A DNA stretch of 64,000 nucleotides from Persicobacter psychrovividus (GCF_036492425.1 NZ_AP025292.1:2108001-2172000), one strand, 5' to 3'. Shown: positions 18,192 through 29,385, counted from the first letter of the stretch. Notes: generated by a model from the letters alone, not told the origin. A program made the numbers and translations.

Positions 18192-19460
18192 ATGAAAAAA
18201 CACTTCCGCATCTTCCTCCTATGCTTTTTATTGCTCAGTACACAAAAAGCCTTCTCCATGTATTTGCTTTTACCCATGGACCAAAAGCAAACCAATCACC
18301 TCAAAGCTTATGGCATCGCTTATTGGATGTTGGCCCAGGATCAGGAGATCAACTGGCTCCTGAATTTTCGCGGAGGCAGTTTTTTGGTCAAATACAGTCA
18401 GAAGTACGAAAATGAATGTGTCATTCGGGGCGTTTCCTACGAAGTGATCTCCGATGGGCAGTCCAATCAAATCGTTTCAAAATTAGCATCCCCAAACACC
18501 AATACGGATGTCATGAAACTTCAGAAACCGCCAAAAATTGCCGTTTACAGCCCAAAAAGTAAGCAACCCTGGGACGATGCCGTCACCTTGGTACTCACCT
18601 ATGCCGAAATTCCTTACGAGGTTGTTTTTGACGATGAAGTACTGCTGAACGACCTCCCAAAATACGACTGGCTCCACCTGCATCATGAGGATTTTACGGG
18701 GCAATACGGGAAATTTTACCGTGCCTACCGCTATCAGTCGTGGTATATTGAGCAACAGAAAGAGTTTGAGGAAGCTGCCCACAAGCACGGGTTCACGAAA
18801 GTCTCCCAAATGAAGCTCGCAGTGGTAAAACGAATTCAGGAGTTTGTTGCTGGCGGAGGCTTTTTGTTTGCCATGTGTTCTGCCACCGATACTTTTGATA
18901 TTGCCCTTGCCGCTGACGGCGTGGACATCTGTGAATCCATGTATGATGGCGACCCTGCAGATCCACATGCACAGCGAAAGCTTAATTTCGCCCCCACTTT
19001 TGCCTTTCAGGATTTTAAAATCAACAGAAATCCGATGGAATATGAATTCAGTAATATCGATAATCAAGAAATTGAAAGGGGTTTGTCGGAAAATAATGAT
19101 TATTTCTCCCTCTTTGAATTTTCAGCCAAATGGGACCCCATCCCAACCATGCTGACGCAAAACCATGTGCGCATTGTGAAAGGCTTCATGGGCCAGACTA
19201 CTGCTTATAAAAAGAAGCTCATTAAATCGGATGTGGTGGTTATGGGAGAAACCAAATCCATCGATGAGGCACGCTATTTACATGGCGTTTATGGCAAAGG
19301 CTTCTGGACTTTCTATGGTGGCCATGACCCTGAGGACTATAAGCACCTCGTTGGAGAGGACCCCACCGATCTGAACCTCCACCCGAATTCCCCAGGCTAC
19401 CGACTGATTTTGAATAACATCCTGTTCCCTGCCGCCAAAAAGAAGAAGCGCAAAACCTAA
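18192..19460 (+). CDS. Exported Bacteroidota-conserved protein (often labelled asparagine synthetase B)
   Basis: A 422-residue protein from the ATG at 18192, with a signal peptide (KHFRIFLLCFLLLSTQKAFS) followed by MYLLLPMDQKQTNHLKAYGIAYW. Homologues are widely annotated as asparagine synthetase B in Bacteroidota. This protein has an export signal, no N-terminal Cys nucleophile for a glutaminase domain and no SGGxDS PP-loop. The central region (PKIAVYSPKSKQPWDDAVTL, GGGFLFAMCSATDTFDIALA, FYGGHDPEDYKH) instead suggests a glutamine-amidotransferase-like or ThuA-like alpha/beta fold. The true activity is unknown. The upstream frame to 18075 adds 39 residues without export features and was not used. 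Confidence 0.7.
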   Translation: MKKHFRIFLLCFLLLSTQKAFSMYLLLPMDQKQTNHLKAYGIAYWMLAQDQEINWLLNFRGGSFLVKYSQKYENECVIRGVSYEVISDGQSNQIVSKLASPNTNTDVMKLQKPPKIAVYSPKSKQPWDDAVTLVLTYAEIPYEVVFDDEVLLNDLPKYDWLHLHHEDFTGQYGKFYRAYRYQSWYIEQQKEFEEAAHKHGFTKVSQMKLAVVKRIQEFVAGGGFLFAMCSATDTFDIALAADGVDICESMYDGDPADPHAQRKLNFAPTFAFQDFKINRNPMEYEFSNIDNQEIERGLSENNDYFSLFEFSAKWDPIPTMLTQNHVRIVKGFMGQTTAYKKKLIKSDVVVMGETKSIDEARYLHGVYGKGFWTFYGGHDPEDYKHLVGEDPTDLNLHPNSPGYRLILNNILFPAAKKKKRKT

Positions 19461-19793
19461 ATAGACACCAAAAGACAATAGCAATCCGCAGGTTGGAGGC
19501 TCCACTTCATTCTGCAGGTTGCCATCAAGCTTGCTTTCTGCATCACCAAACATCCTGTTCCACGCTTTGGAATAGGATTTTTTTTGCCCCTAAAACCTAA
19601 GAGCAGGTATAAAAACTGACATTATACTGCAAATTTTTAGTTTCAAATGCCCTGCAAAGTCAAGAATATTGAATTAATGCGATAAATTCCTCTGCCAATC
19701 TGTCAGTTCTCCGATCATTTTGTTAATTTTGCAACCTATAATAGGGCACATTTTTTGTTCCTATCACAAAAATTTTAGAACAACAGATTAGAA
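19461..19793. other. Intergenic region before miaB
   Basis: 333 bp. It contains a terminator-like hairpin at 19554-19585 and a short direct repeat (TGCAGGTTG-like near 19486 and 19513). No ORF or RNA was recognised. Confidence 0.4.
19554..19585 (+). terminator. Probable terminator of the gene ending at 19460
   Basis: CCTGTTCC and GGAATAGG pair with one mismatch around a 7-nt loop, followed by eight T. It lies about 95 bp after the stop. Confidence 0.5.
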
Positions 19794-21272
19794 ATGAGCG
19801 ATATCATTAAAGACCTTGGGGTTTTGGATAACGATGAGCAACACTCTCAAAAAGTGGATGCTACGGCCGTTAAAATCAGCCAAAAAGTAAATCCTGAACG
19901 CACAAAGAAAATGTACATTGAAAGTTATGGTTGTCAGATGAACTTCTCGGATTCCGAGATCATCACCTCCATCATGGCTGAAAATGGATATGGTACAACA
20001 GATACTTACAAGGATGCTGATGTCATCTTACTGAACACTTGTTCAATCCGTGAGAAAGCTGAAAAAACCATTCGCAAAAGACTCGAGGAATTCAATGCCG
20101 TAAAGCGCACAAAACGCGACCTGATGGTAGGTGTGTTGGGTTGTATGGCTGAAAGACTTAAATCTCAGCTCCTTGAAGAGGAAAAAGTGGTGGATTTGGT
20201 TGTAGGACCAGATGCTTACCGAGATCTCCCTGCCCTGGTAAGTAAAGTAGAAGATGGCCAAAAAGCCGTAAACACTATCCTTTCCAAAGAAGAAACCTAT
20301 GCCGACGTTACCCCTGTTCGTCTGAACAGCAACGGACTGACGGCCTTTATCTCCATCATGCGTGGTTGCGATAATATGTGTTCTTTCTGTATTGTTCCCT
20401 TCACCCGTGGACGTGAGCGCAGCCGCGACCCGCACTCTATTGTTGCAGAGGCAAAAGACCTTTTCGATAAGGGCTACCGCGAAGTTACTTTGCTTGGCCA
20501 GAATGTGGACTCTTACAAATGGGCAAAAGATGTGGACACCAACACCAAGAAAGAGATCAATAAACTTGGCGCCGAAGAGATCGTCAATTTTGCTGACCTG
20601 CTGAAAATGGTGGCCGCCGTTTCTCCAGACCTGCGCGTACGATTCTCCACCTCACACCCAAAAGACATTACGGATGATGTGCTTTACGCCATGCGTGATC
20701 ACGAGAACATCTGTAACTACATTCACCTGCCCGCACAGTCGGGTAACAGCCGTGTGCTGGATTTGATGAACAGAACTTACGACCGTGAGTGGTACATTAA
20801 TCGTGTGGATGCCATCCGTAGCATTATTGGTGAAGACTGTGGTATTTCTTCAGATTTCATCACTGGTTTCTGTACTGAAACAGAAGAAGAACACCAGGAA
20901 ACCCTCTCGCTAATGGAATATGTTAAGTATGACTATGCTTATATGTTCTTCTACTCTGAGCGCCCAGGGACTTTAGCGGCTAAAAAGTTTGAGGACGATA
21001 TTCCTTTGGACGTTAAAAAACGCCGACTTGAGGAAATCATCGCGGTACAAAATGCCTCGTCTTTAGCAAGAAACAAACGCCAGGTTGGGCAGGTACAGAA
21101 GGTCTTGGTAGAGAAAATCTCCAAGAAAGACGAAAACCAACTCAGCGGACGAAATTCTGCCAACAAAGTAGTGGTATTCGATAAAGAACATTACAAACCA
21201 GGCGACTATGTGATGGTCAAAATCACCGACTGCACCCAGGGAACACTCCTTGGCAAGGCCGTCGAAGCATAA
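19794..21272 (+). CDS. miaB: tRNA-2-methylthio-N6-dimethylallyladenosine synthase
   Basis: A 492-residue radical-SAM methylthiotransferase that converts i6A37 to ms2i6A37 in tRNAs reading UNN codons. The N-terminal MTTase domain has its three cluster cysteines in [22 protein letters not shown] and [11 protein letters not shown]. The radical-SAM CxxxCxxC is [20 protein letters not shown] near residue 195. A TRAM domain closes the protein ([15 protein letters not shown] to [13 protein letters not shown]). All six cluster cysteines are present. Homologues are about 440-480 residues; the extra N-terminus (about 40 residues) is non-conserved, and a start at a later Met is possible. Confidence 0.96.
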   Translation: MSDIIKDLGVLDNDEQHSQKVDATAVKISQKVNPERTKKMYIESYGCQMNFSDSEIITSIMAENGYGTTDTYKDADVILLNTCSIREKAEKTIRKRLEEFNAVKRTKRDLMVGVLGCMAERLKSQLLEEEKVVDLVVGPDAYRDLPALVSKVEDGQKAVNTILSKEETYADVTPVRLNSNGLTAFISIMRGCDNMCSFCIVPFTRGRERSRDPHSIVAEAKDLFDKGYREVTLLGQNVDSYKWAKDVDTNTKKEINKLGAEEIVNFADLLKMVAAVSPDLRVRFSTSHPKDITDDVLYAMRDHENICNYIHLPAQSGNSRVLDLMNRTYDREWYINRVDAIRSIIGEDCGISSDFITGFCTETEEEHQETLSLMEYVKYDYAYMFFYSERPGTLAAKKFEDDIPLDVKKRRLEEIIAVQNASSLARNKRQVGQVQKVLVEKISKKDENQLSGRNSANKVVVFDKEHYKPGDYVMVKITDCTQGTLLGKAVEA

Positions 21273-21289
21273 TCCCCCTAAGATACAGC

Positions 21290-21331
21290 GGGCGTAAAAC
21301 AGCAATCGTTTTACGCCCTTGTTGATTTTTT
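21290..21331 (+). terminator. Intrinsic terminator of miaB
   Basis: GGGCGTAAAAC and GTTTTACGCCC form a perfect 11-bp stem with a 7-nt loop, followed by a T-rich run. Confidence 0.85.
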
Positions 21332-21353
21332 AAACCCATCTACAATATTTACT

Positions 21354-22718
21354 ATGTCCATATTTTCAGAAGAAGAAATCCAGAGTATCAAACAGCGTTT
21401 TGGCATTGTGGGAAACTCCCCACTGCTGAACTATGCCATTCAGGTAGCCATGCAAGTGGCCCCTACCGACATGTCCGTTTTGATTACCGGTGAAAGCGGT
21501 AGCGGTAAAGAATCATTTTCCAAAATCATTCATCACCTTTCTTCTCGTAAACATGGTCAGTTTATCGCTGTAAATACCGGCGCCATTCCTGAAGGCACCA
21601 TCGATTCCGAATTGTTTGGACACGAAAAAGGCGCCTTTACCGGCGCAAGTGATTCCCGGAAAGGCTATTTTGAAGTTACGGACGGCGGAACCATCTTCCT
21701 CGACGAAATCGGTGAAATGCCGCTGGGCACACAAGCCCGATTGTTGCGCGTACTGGAGAATGGTGAATTCATCAGGGTTGGCTCTTCAAAAGTGCAGAAA
21801 ACAAATGTTCGTGTGGTGGCCGCAACCAACGTCAACCTGATTAAGGCGGTAGAAAAAGGCGAATTCCGCGAGGACCTGTACTATCGACTGAATACCGTCC
21901 CGATTTTCGTGCCTCCATTGCGTGAACGTGGCAAGGATGCCTTGCTCCTTTTCCGTAAATTCTCCGCAGATTTCGCTGACAAATACCATATGAGCCCGAT
22001 CTCCCTGGACTATTCTGCGCAGGAAAGCCTGTTACAATACCGCTTCCCTGGTAACATTCGCCAGTTGCGCAATATGGTAGAGCAAATTGCCGTGTTGGAG
22101 ATGAGCAGAAAAATTGATGCCGAAACCCTGCGGAAATACATCCCTAAAGAAGCACCAAATTTGCCTTCTGTAATTCGCCGTGAAGAAGAATCAACAGAAA
22201 AAGAACGGAGCAACTTCGATAGTATGTCAGAAAGGGACATCCTCTATAAAGTACTTTTCGAAATGAGAAAGGATATGGCGGAGATGAAAACGATGCTGCT
22301 TGAGATGGGCTATAACAAAACCAGCACAACAAGCACTCCTCCCCCGCCGGTCAACAACAACTTACCCATGCTGGCAGCTCCAGGGCAATTCAGCAACAGC
22401 AGTGGCAGCGTTAAAGGGAACGAATACCCGGAGAACAAACCTGCCTATTCGGCCACCTCGTCCGAAAATGCAAAGAACAACGCCATGATGTACCAGGAAG
22501 AAGAGGAAGACATGGGCACCTATGAGATTTCGGAAGTAGAGGACATCAGTCATGAACATGCCGGAGAAGAATCCCTGAGCATCGAAAAGACAGAAAAAGA
22601 CCTTATTATCAAGGCTTTGCGAAAAAATAACAACAAAAGACGGTATGCGGCACAAGATTTGGGAATCTCTGAACGCACCTTATATCGCAAGATTAAACAA
22701 TATGAAATTGACCAATAA
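21354..22718 (+). CDS. Sigma-54-interacting AAA+ transcription activator, no receiver domain
   Basis: A 454-residue protein. The AAA+ domain begins almost at once: Walker A GESGSGKESF (about residue 46), the sigma-54 contact loop GAFTGA (about 93) and Walker B GGTIFLDEIGEMP (about 113). R-finger regions follow (REDLYYRLNTVPI, PGNIRQLRNMVEQ). A low-complexity linker (residues 305-400, Ser/Thr/Pro/Asn-rich) leads to a Fis-type HTH (IIKALRKNNNKRRYAAQDLGISERTLYRK). It lacks a sensory N-terminal domain, so regulation must come from elsewhere. It lies between miaB and lptE, 54 bp upstream of lptE, a placement common in Cytophagales. Its target promoters are not identified here. Confidence 0.92.
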   Translation: MSIFSEEEIQSIKQRFGIVGNSPLLNYAIQVAMQVAPTDMSVLITGESGSGKESFSKIIHHLSSRKHGQFIAVNTGAIPEGTIDSELFGHEKGAFTGASDSRKGYFEVTDGGTIFLDEIGEMPLGTQARLLRVLENGEFIRVGSSKVQKTNVRVVAATNVNLIKAVEKGEFREDLYYRLNTVPIFVPPLRERGKDALLLFRKFSADFADKYHMSPISLDYSAQESLLQYRFPGNIRQLRNMVEQIAVLEMSRKIDAETLRKYIPKEAPNLPSVIRREEESTEKERSNFDSMSERDILYKVLFEMRKDMAEMKTMLLEMGYNKTSTTSTPPPPVNNNLPMLAAPGQFSNSSGSVKGNEYPENKPAYSATSSENAKNNAMMYQEEEEDMGTYEISEVEDISHEHAGEESLSIEKTEKDLIIKALRKNNNKRRYAAQDLGISERTLYRKIKQYEIDQ

Positions 22719-22772
22719 TTATTTTCATCCATTTCTATTGTGTATCATTACCACGATAATTTTTAACTATTC

Positions 22773-23324
22773 ATGAATATCTTTCGACGTTTTATATTCA
22801 GTCTCCTCCTGATCAGCGGATGTACCCTGTGCTTTTCAGGTTGCGGGTTTTACACCTTCACGGGTGCATCTATTGATTACTCCAAAGTAAAAACCGTATC
22901 TATCGGCAATTTTTACGATGAGTCCAACACGGGGCCGGCGAACCTGTCACAGGATTTTACCAATGCCATCAGAGATTATTTTCAGCAAAATACATCACTG
23001 GCATTAGTGGATGAAGATGGTGACCTGCAAATCCAGGGGGTAATCTCTGGCTACAGATTCTCGCCACAGGCACCACAATCGGGCGGTAACACCAACCTCG
23101 AAGGGGCCGATGCCGCAGGTTTGGAACGACTGACAATCTCCGTTAAGGCTGATTATATCAATACCACCGATGACACCTATAATTTCGAGAATAAAACCTT
23201 CTCGTTTTACGATGATTACAACCCCAACACCCAAGACCGAACCGCTGCCGAGCAACAGTTAATCCCGACCATTACAGACCAAATTATTTTGGATATCTTT
23301 AATGCCTCTGTCGCCAACTGGTAG
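22773..23324 (+). CDS. lptE: LPS-assembly lipoprotein LptE
   Basis: A 183-residue protein with a lipoprotein signal (FIFSLLLISGCTLCFSGC); the lipobox Cys is followed by GFYTFTGASI, as in Bacteroidota LptE. LptE forms the outer-membrane plug complex with LptD that inserts LPS. A mixed alpha/beta body follows (KTVSIGNFYDES, TNAIRDYF, DLQIQGVISGYRF). Identification rests on the GCGFYxFxG start, length and context with a secG block. It lies 54 bp downstream of the activator gene and is probably in the same unit. Confidence 0.85.
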   Translation: MNIFRRFIFSLLLISGCTLCFSGCGFYTFTGASIDYSKVKTVSIGNFYDESNTGPANLSQDFTNAIRDYFQQNTSLALVDEDGDLQIQGVISGYRFSPQAPQSGGNTNLEGADAAGLERLTISVKADYINTTDDTYNFENKTFSFYDDYNPNTQDRTAAEQQLIPTITDQIILDIFNASVANW

Positions 23325-23353
23325 TATTTGTAATTTATAGATAAAAAAATGAC

Positions 23354-23384
23354 TTGTTTAAAGTACTATTTTATTCTATATTTT
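23354..23384 (+). promoter_or_regulatory. Candidate promoter before the TPR-like/secG pair
   Basis: TTG (23354-23356), 20 bp, then TATATTTT (23377-23384), 7 of 8 matching TAnnTTTG. The region is AT-rich, so a chance match is possible. Confidence 0.35.
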
Positions 23385-23407
23385 AGTGTCCACTTAAAAA
23401 TTAGCGA

Positions 23408-24298
23408 GTGAAACTTTCTACATTTCATCATTTGCTCTATCATCTCGATACAGCTACCCTCTCGGAAATCACCGATCTACAGGATCTGAGTGAACAATAC
23501 CCCTATTGTTCTCTTTACAAAATCCTGATGGCAAAGGTGGCGAAAGAAAATGATGGCTTAGATTATCGTGAAATGCTGCAGAGCGCGGCCCTGAGAAGCC
23601 CCGATCGAAAACACCTCAAAAAAGTACTTGATGAAAAAAACATCACAGCCTTTTATAATAATAACACGATAACCGATAACAATAACAATATTGAATGGGC
23701 TGCTGAAGACAAAATTGCAGATCAACGCAATATTGTACATCAAGAATGTAGAAAAAACAGTAATAATCCACTAAATTTACTGACTACTCAGCAACGGAAA
23801 GATCCCGAAGAACAATTTGAGGATCTAAATACCGATGATGCCGAGGGGATTGCCGAACAAATTCATGGGTATTTGGAAGAATACTTACGTGTGAAAGCAC
23901 AATATGACGAAACACAGCAAATGCCTGAAGTAAAACCCGCTGAGGAAAAATCATCGATTACGGAATCAGAAGAAAAATTGGTGGAACAAAAAATAATGAC
24001 CGATAGAGACCATCTACTGCGTGAGCAGGAGGATCTTATCGACCGCTTTATAGCCAACGGGCCGTCGGTGCGCCGACCAGTAAGCCCAACTCAGGAAAGT
24101 CCCAAAGCTGTGGACCTTGCTGAGTACAGTACTCGAATGAGTACGGAACTTTATACAGAAAATCTGGCGAGGATCATGGAGCGTCAGGGAAATTTATCCG
24201 AAGCAAAGAAGATTTACAAGGCTTTGATTTGGAAATTTCCCGATAAAAAAGCTTACTTTGTGAATTGCATTGAAAAACTACATAATCTTAGAAAATAA
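23408..24298 (+). CDS. Conserved Bacteroidota TPR-like protein upstream of secG
   Basis: A 296-residue protein starting at GTG 23408. The N-terminal helical region (TFHHLLYHLDTATLSEI, LQDLSEQYPYCSLYKILMAK) and the C-terminal pair of helices (LYTENLARIMERQGNLSEAK, KIYKALIWKFPDKKAYF) look like isolated TPR units. Between them lies an Asn-, Glu- and Gln-rich variable linker (residues 80-250). No signal peptide is seen, so it is cytoplasmic. The stop TAA is immediately followed by the secG ATG, which indicates co-transcription and possible coupling. The function is unknown; the position beside secG and lptE hints at envelope work. Confidence 0.75.
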   Translation: MKLSTFHHLLYHLDTATLSEITDLQDLSEQYPYCSLYKILMAKVAKENDGLDYREMLQSAALRSPDRKHLKKVLDEKNITAFYNNNTITDNNNNIEWAAEDKIADQRNIVHQECRKNSNNPLNLLTTQQRKDPEEQFEDLNTDDAEGIAEQIHGYLEEYLRVKAQYDETQQMPEVKPAEEKSSITESEEKLVEQKIMTDRDHLLREQEDLIDRFIANGPSVRRPVSPTQESPKAVDLAEYSTRMSTELYTENLARIMERQGNLSEAKKIYKALIWKFPDKKAYFVNCIEKLHNLRK

Positions 24299-24676
24299 AT
24301 GTTTACTGTTTTAATTGGAGTGATCATCGTTGCAGCAGTATTGCTGGTTGTGGTTATCTTGGCGCAAAACCCTAAAGGTGGAGGATTATCTTCACAGTTT
24401 GGCGGCTCAAGCACCTCTCAGATCATGGGGGTAAAGAAAACCACAGATTTTTTGGAAAAAATCACTTGGGGATTGGCAATTGGTATTGTTGTGCTAACCC
24501 TTGCTACTCACTTTTTTATTGGTGAGCAAAGAACTACAGGAGGAAATACCTTCAACAGCCCTAATGTAGAAAAAGCAATTCAGTCAGCTCCGGCGACTCA
24601 ACTGCCTCAGGCACCTGCTGAAACACCAGCAAGTGACGATGCAGCAGCACCGGCACAAGAAGCACCGGCAAATTAA
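24299..24676 (+). CDS. secG: Preprotein translocase subunit SecG
   Basis: A 125-residue protein. Two membrane helices (VLIGVIIVAAVLLVVVILA, residues 3-21, and TWGLAIGIVVLTLATHFFIG, about 60-80) flank the SecG signature QNPKGGGLSSQFGG. SecG is an accessory subunit of the SecYEG channel. A C-terminal Pro/Ala/Glu tail (about 30 residues) is typical of Bacteroidota SecG and less conserved. Its start abuts the preceding stop codon. A terminator follows. Confidence 0.95.
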   Translation: MFTVLIGVIIVAAVLLVVVILAQNPKGGGLSSQFGGSSTSQIMGVKKTTDFLEKITWGLAIGIVVLTLATHFFIGEQRTTGGNTFNSPNVEKAIQSAPATQLPQAPAETPASDDAAAPAQEAPAN

Positions 24677-24712
24677 TTTTGCTGATAAAACACACTCTTC
24701 ACTGAAGAGCGG

Positions 24713-24748
24713 AAAGCGCTGTTCCTATTCGGGACAGCGTTTTTTTTA
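24713..24748 (+). terminator. Intrinsic terminator of secG
   Basis: AGCGCTGTTCC and GGGACAGCGT pair with one G-T wobble, followed by eight T. Confidence 0.8.
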
Positions 24749-24877
24749 TGCCCAAAAAAACCACCACCCCCGCAGCTAAAAAATGGCAGGTGATCTGCCA
24801 TCAACATCCATCAGCTATGTCATTTTTTCAAGCCTGTCAGTGCCACAACCCACCCGATGATGGTATTTATAAGTCAA

Positions 24878-24909
24878 TTTGTCACAAATAAAGACGGCTT
24901 ATAAATTGG
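24878..24909 (+). promoter_or_regulatory. Candidate housekeeping promoter of groES-groEL
   Basis: TTTG (24878-24881), 20 bp, then TAAATTGG (24902-24909), 7 of 8 matching the Bacteroidota TAnnTTTG minus-7 element. Spacing is ideal. No CIRCE palindrome is visible, so heat regulation by HrcA at this site is not supported. Confidence 0.45.
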
Positions 24910-24969
24910 CACATTCTATGTTCAAATTATGTTCGAAAATGTTTTAATTTTTAAACAGTAATAACAGAA

Positions 24970-25248
24970 ATGTCTAACGTAACCATTAAACCTCTTGCGG
25001 ACCGCGTGCTTGTGGAAGCCGCTGCCGCTGAAACGACAACAGCATCAGGAATTATCATCCCTGACACTGCCACTGAAAAACCATCTCAGGGTACTGTAGT
25101 GGCTGTTGGCCCAGGAAAAAAAGATGAGCCTTTAACGGTAAAAGTTGGCGATAGTGTATTGTATGGCAAATATGCCGGCACAGAGATCACTCACGAAGGC
25201 AAGCAATATTTGATCATGCGTGAAGCTGACATCTTCGCTATTATTTAA
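24970..25248 (+). CDS. groS: Co-chaperonin GroES
   Basis: A 92-residue GroES. It forms the heptameric lid of the GroEL folding chamber. The family start [16 protein letters not shown], the mobile-loop region ([20 protein letters not shown]) and [11 protein letters not shown] are present, and the length is standard. It lies 37 bp upstream of groEL, the usual operon order. Confidence 0.97.
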   Translation: MSNVTIKPLADRVLVEAAAAETTTASGIIIPDTATEKPSQGTVVAVGPGKKDEPLTVKVGDSVLYGKYAGTEITHEGKQYLIMREADIFAII

Positions 25249-25273
25249 TCTGTTTTTTTCATTTTAATTCTAA

Positions 25274-26920
<1,647 letters not shown>

Positions 26921-26948
26921 TAAACACATCAAAAAAGCATATTATTTT

Positions 26949-26978
26949 AAAGGCCAGTTATTTGACTGGCCTTTTTTT
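26949..26978 (+). terminator. Intrinsic terminator of groES-groEL
   Basis: AAAGGCCAGT and ACTGGCCTTT form the stem, followed by a T-run. Confidence 0.9.
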
Positions 26979-27119
26979 ATATCCCATATCATCAGCCAAT
27001 AGTCCAATTCATCACTATTTAGGGCATAAAGGCAAAGGTTCTTTCATTTTTTACAAGACGACATAACCAAATAGCCCCAAGAAAAGGTTAAGACCATAGA
27101 TTATACACAAACTATAACT

Positions 27120-28343
27120 ATGAAAAACTATATTGACCGTTTTCTCGACCCTATGCTCTCTGGGCTTGGTGGAGTTGTCCCTTCGGTTGTAGGGGCTATT
27201 ATTGTACTCATTGTGGGTTTTTTGATTGCCAAGGCCATCAAATCAGTCCTTAAAACGATCCTCAGCAAATCCAGGCTTGATGAAAGAATCAACAAGCGGA
27301 CAAAAAGTGGTAATTTCAATATTGAAAACACCATTGCAAACATCGTCTATTACCTCATATTAGTCTATGTGCTGCTACTTGTCCTGGACATGATGGGCGT
27401 ACGGGGTGTTTTGGCGCCACTACAGGGCATGTTCAATGAATTCATTCAGTTTATCCCGAGAATTCTTGCCGCGGGCATCATCGGTTTTGCAGGCTATATT
27501 ATTGCCTCCATTGCCAAGGAAGCTGCTGGCCTGCTTACAGGAGGACTTGATAAATTATCCGCAAAAATTGGCGTAAAGTCTTCTTTCGATTTCACCAAAG
27601 TGGTGCGTCAGATCGTTTTCCTGATAGTCTTTATTCCAATTTTGATCATTGCGCTGGACAGCCTGAAAATGGAAGTCATTTCTGGTCCTGCAACAGAAGC
27701 TTTATCTACCCTACTCGGTGCGATTCCTAACATTATTGCAGCGGCGATTATTTTAGCCCTGTTCTTTATCGGAGGTCGATACATCTCAAAAATCATTGAA
27801 AGTTTAGCCGCAAATTTGGGCATCGACCAAATGGCCAATAAAGTGGAAGGCATTCAGTACATTTCCCAGAAAACAGCAATCAGTAAGATCATCGGTAACC
27901 TGGTCTTTTTCTTCATTGCTTTCAGCGGTACAATTGCAGCAATCGAGAAGCTGCAATTCATGCAACTCTCTGCCATTCTAAGCGAATTACTTGAACTTTG
28001 TGGGCATATCTTCTTTGGCCTGATCATTCTCGGTGTAGGTACCTGGATTGCCTCCATCGCTTATAAGATGCTGAGCAAAAATCAGGAGAACAAATTCGTC
28101 GCTTCCATTGCACGTGCAGGAATCATCGGCCTGTTCCTGGCTATTGGTTTACGTCAGATGGGCATTGCAGACGAAATCGTTAATTTAGCCTTTGGGCTTA
28201 CCCTTGGCGCCATTGCAGTAGCCATTGCACTATCCTTTGGTATTGGTGGCCGCGAAGCCGCTGGCAAGCTGATGAACGACTGGGTGGAGAAATACCGCAA
28301 CAGTAAGGGTGGCAATAATGAAGGACCTAAAAAATTACATTAA
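27120..28343 (+). CDS. Mechanosensitive-ion-channel-like membrane protein (TM-helix repeats)
   Basis: A 407-residue protein with about ten predicted membrane helices, arranged as repeated TM_helix units (for example VVGAIIVLIVGFLIAKAI, IPRILAAGIIGFAGYIIASI, IIAAAIILALFFIGGRYI, IFFGLIILGVGTWIASIAY). The final segment ALSFGIGGREAAGKLMNDWVE is characteristic of the small MscS-related family with conserved TM helices. It lacks the large MscS cytoplasmic beta domain, so channel activity is inferred only. It is a single gene with its own terminator downstream. Confidence 0.85.
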   Translation: MKNYIDRFLDPMLSGLGGVVPSVVGAIIVLIVGFLIAKAIKSVLKTILSKSRLDERINKRTKSGNFNIENTIANIVYYLILVYVLLLVLDMMGVRGVLAPLQGMFNEFIQFIPRILAAGIIGFAGYIIASIAKEAAGLLTGGLDKLSAKIGVKSSFDFTKVVRQIVFLIVFIPILIIALDSLKMEVISGPATEALSTLLGAIPNIIAAAIILALFFIGGRYISKIIESLAANLGIDQMANKVEGIQYISQKTAISKIIGNLVFFFIAFSGTIAAIEKLQFMQLSAILSELLELCGHIFFGLIILGVGTWIASIAYKMLSKNQENKFVASIARAGIIGLFLAIGLRQMGIADEIVNLAFGLTLGAIAVAIALSFGIGGREAAGKLMNDWVEKYRNSKGGNNEGPKKLH

Positions 28344-28535
28344 AGCATCATGCAATGCACACACCGATAAAAATGGCTATTGATCACTCCCTTTTTAGCC
28401 ACATCAATGAGGTGCATTGTTTTGTAAAAAGGAAAGATGTTACACGCTAAAGCCTTCATTGTATTACAAGAGGTCTTTGGGAAAACGTTTTAACAAAATC
28501 ATTCCTTTACATCAAATAGTAAATTGATGACCATT

Positions 28536-28566
28536 AAAAAAGGCTGCCTTATTTTGGCAGCCTTTT
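28536..28566. terminator. Bidirectional terminator between convergent genes
   Basis: AAAAAGGCTGCC and GGCAGCCTTTT form the stem with a short loop. It lies next to the stop of the minus-strand SiaC-like gene and about 190 bp after the channel-like gene. Confidence 0.8.
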
Positions 28567-28567
28567 G

Positions 28568-28984
28568 CTATTCTTCACGAATAGAATTATCCTGAATGTC
28601 ATCAATTCCTCTTAACTCGACATCAAAAGAGAACATGTTCTTAAAGTCCTCTCCAGTGTCTTCCATATCTTCATCCTCCACATCATAATACCACACCACA
28701 CTTACCGAAGTATTGGAAGGGTGCCCCTCTTCAAGCATCTTGAGCATATCCACAAAACACTTGCTTGAACTCGTATTCATGTATTAGAGCTGAAATACCA
28801 CCTTGGTTTTTTCGGGCGGATTTTGAAGGTAAATCTTCAGCCACGTCGTCACCTTTGCAAAAAATGTCCGAGCATCTTCTGGTATTGAACGGCCTCGAAA
28901 CCTCATCAATCCCTTGTCGGTAGATAACAAAATTTCTGGCGTACGACGATCTGCACTTATATATACAATCTCTCCTTTTCCCAT
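28568..28984 (-). pseudogene. SiaC-like (DUF1987) regulatory phosphoprotein gene with one in-frame stop
   Basis: Two minus-strand ORFs in the same frame are separated only by TAA TAC. The first (start chosen at 28984, MGKGEIVYISADRRTPEILL) carries FRGRSIPEDARTFF, WLKIYLQNPPEKTKVVFQL, then a stop. The second resumes with NTSSSKCFVDMLKMLEEG and WYYDVEDEDMEDTGEDF. In SiaC/DUF1987 proteins the junction reads FKLEYFNTSSSK (family knowledge), so the stop replaces the Glu codon, consistent with GAA changing to TAA. NTSSSK contains the phosphorylatable Ser of the partner-switch protein. Without the stop the product is about 137 residues, the family length. No SiaB kinase or SiaA phosphatase gene is adjacent. 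Confidence 0.85.
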
Positions 28985-29385
28985 TAGGTTGAAATGAATG
29001 CCTGACACAGCCAAAGCGCCATGCCACAAATGAATTTATTCCACAAATTAACGGAAAATTCAATGAAACACAATAAGAAGGATTCCCTCTTATGAAATAA
29101 AAATAGCAAACATTTAGTTCATATCTCTAATTGTTTAACAATCGAACTAAATTAACATTCTTAGTTTAAATTTAAATTATTCAATAGAATTGGAGCCTGC
29201 AAATCTTAAAAATAATTTAGATTAAATTTAAACATACTCAATTTTTAGGGGTTAAAAATGCGAATACTGCAAATTATCATACTTTTTTACCCTTTACATT
29301 GACACTCATCATAATTTTATAGAATATGCAAAGGTATATTTGTTATGTATTACAAACATGACACTTTTTTTAAAATTTTTTAATT
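28985..29385. other. AT-rich intergenic region upstream of pckA
   Basis: 401 bp between divergent genes, no ORF recognised. A TATATTTG at 29335-29342 fits the minus-7 consensus exactly and lies about 45 bp before the pckA start, but no TTTG lies at the right distance upstream. Catabolite or stress control of pckA may act here; no operator was identified. Confidence 0.4.

Noticed and set aside
24906-24920. Sigma-54 promoter before groES
   Set aside because: TTGGCAC fits the minus-24 box, but the minus-12 GC is missing at the required spacing. A TTTG-N20-TAnnTTTG-like promoter overlaps it.
24677-24969. CIRCE operator before groES
   Set aside because: No TTAGCACTC-N9-GAGTGCTAA inverted repeat is present.
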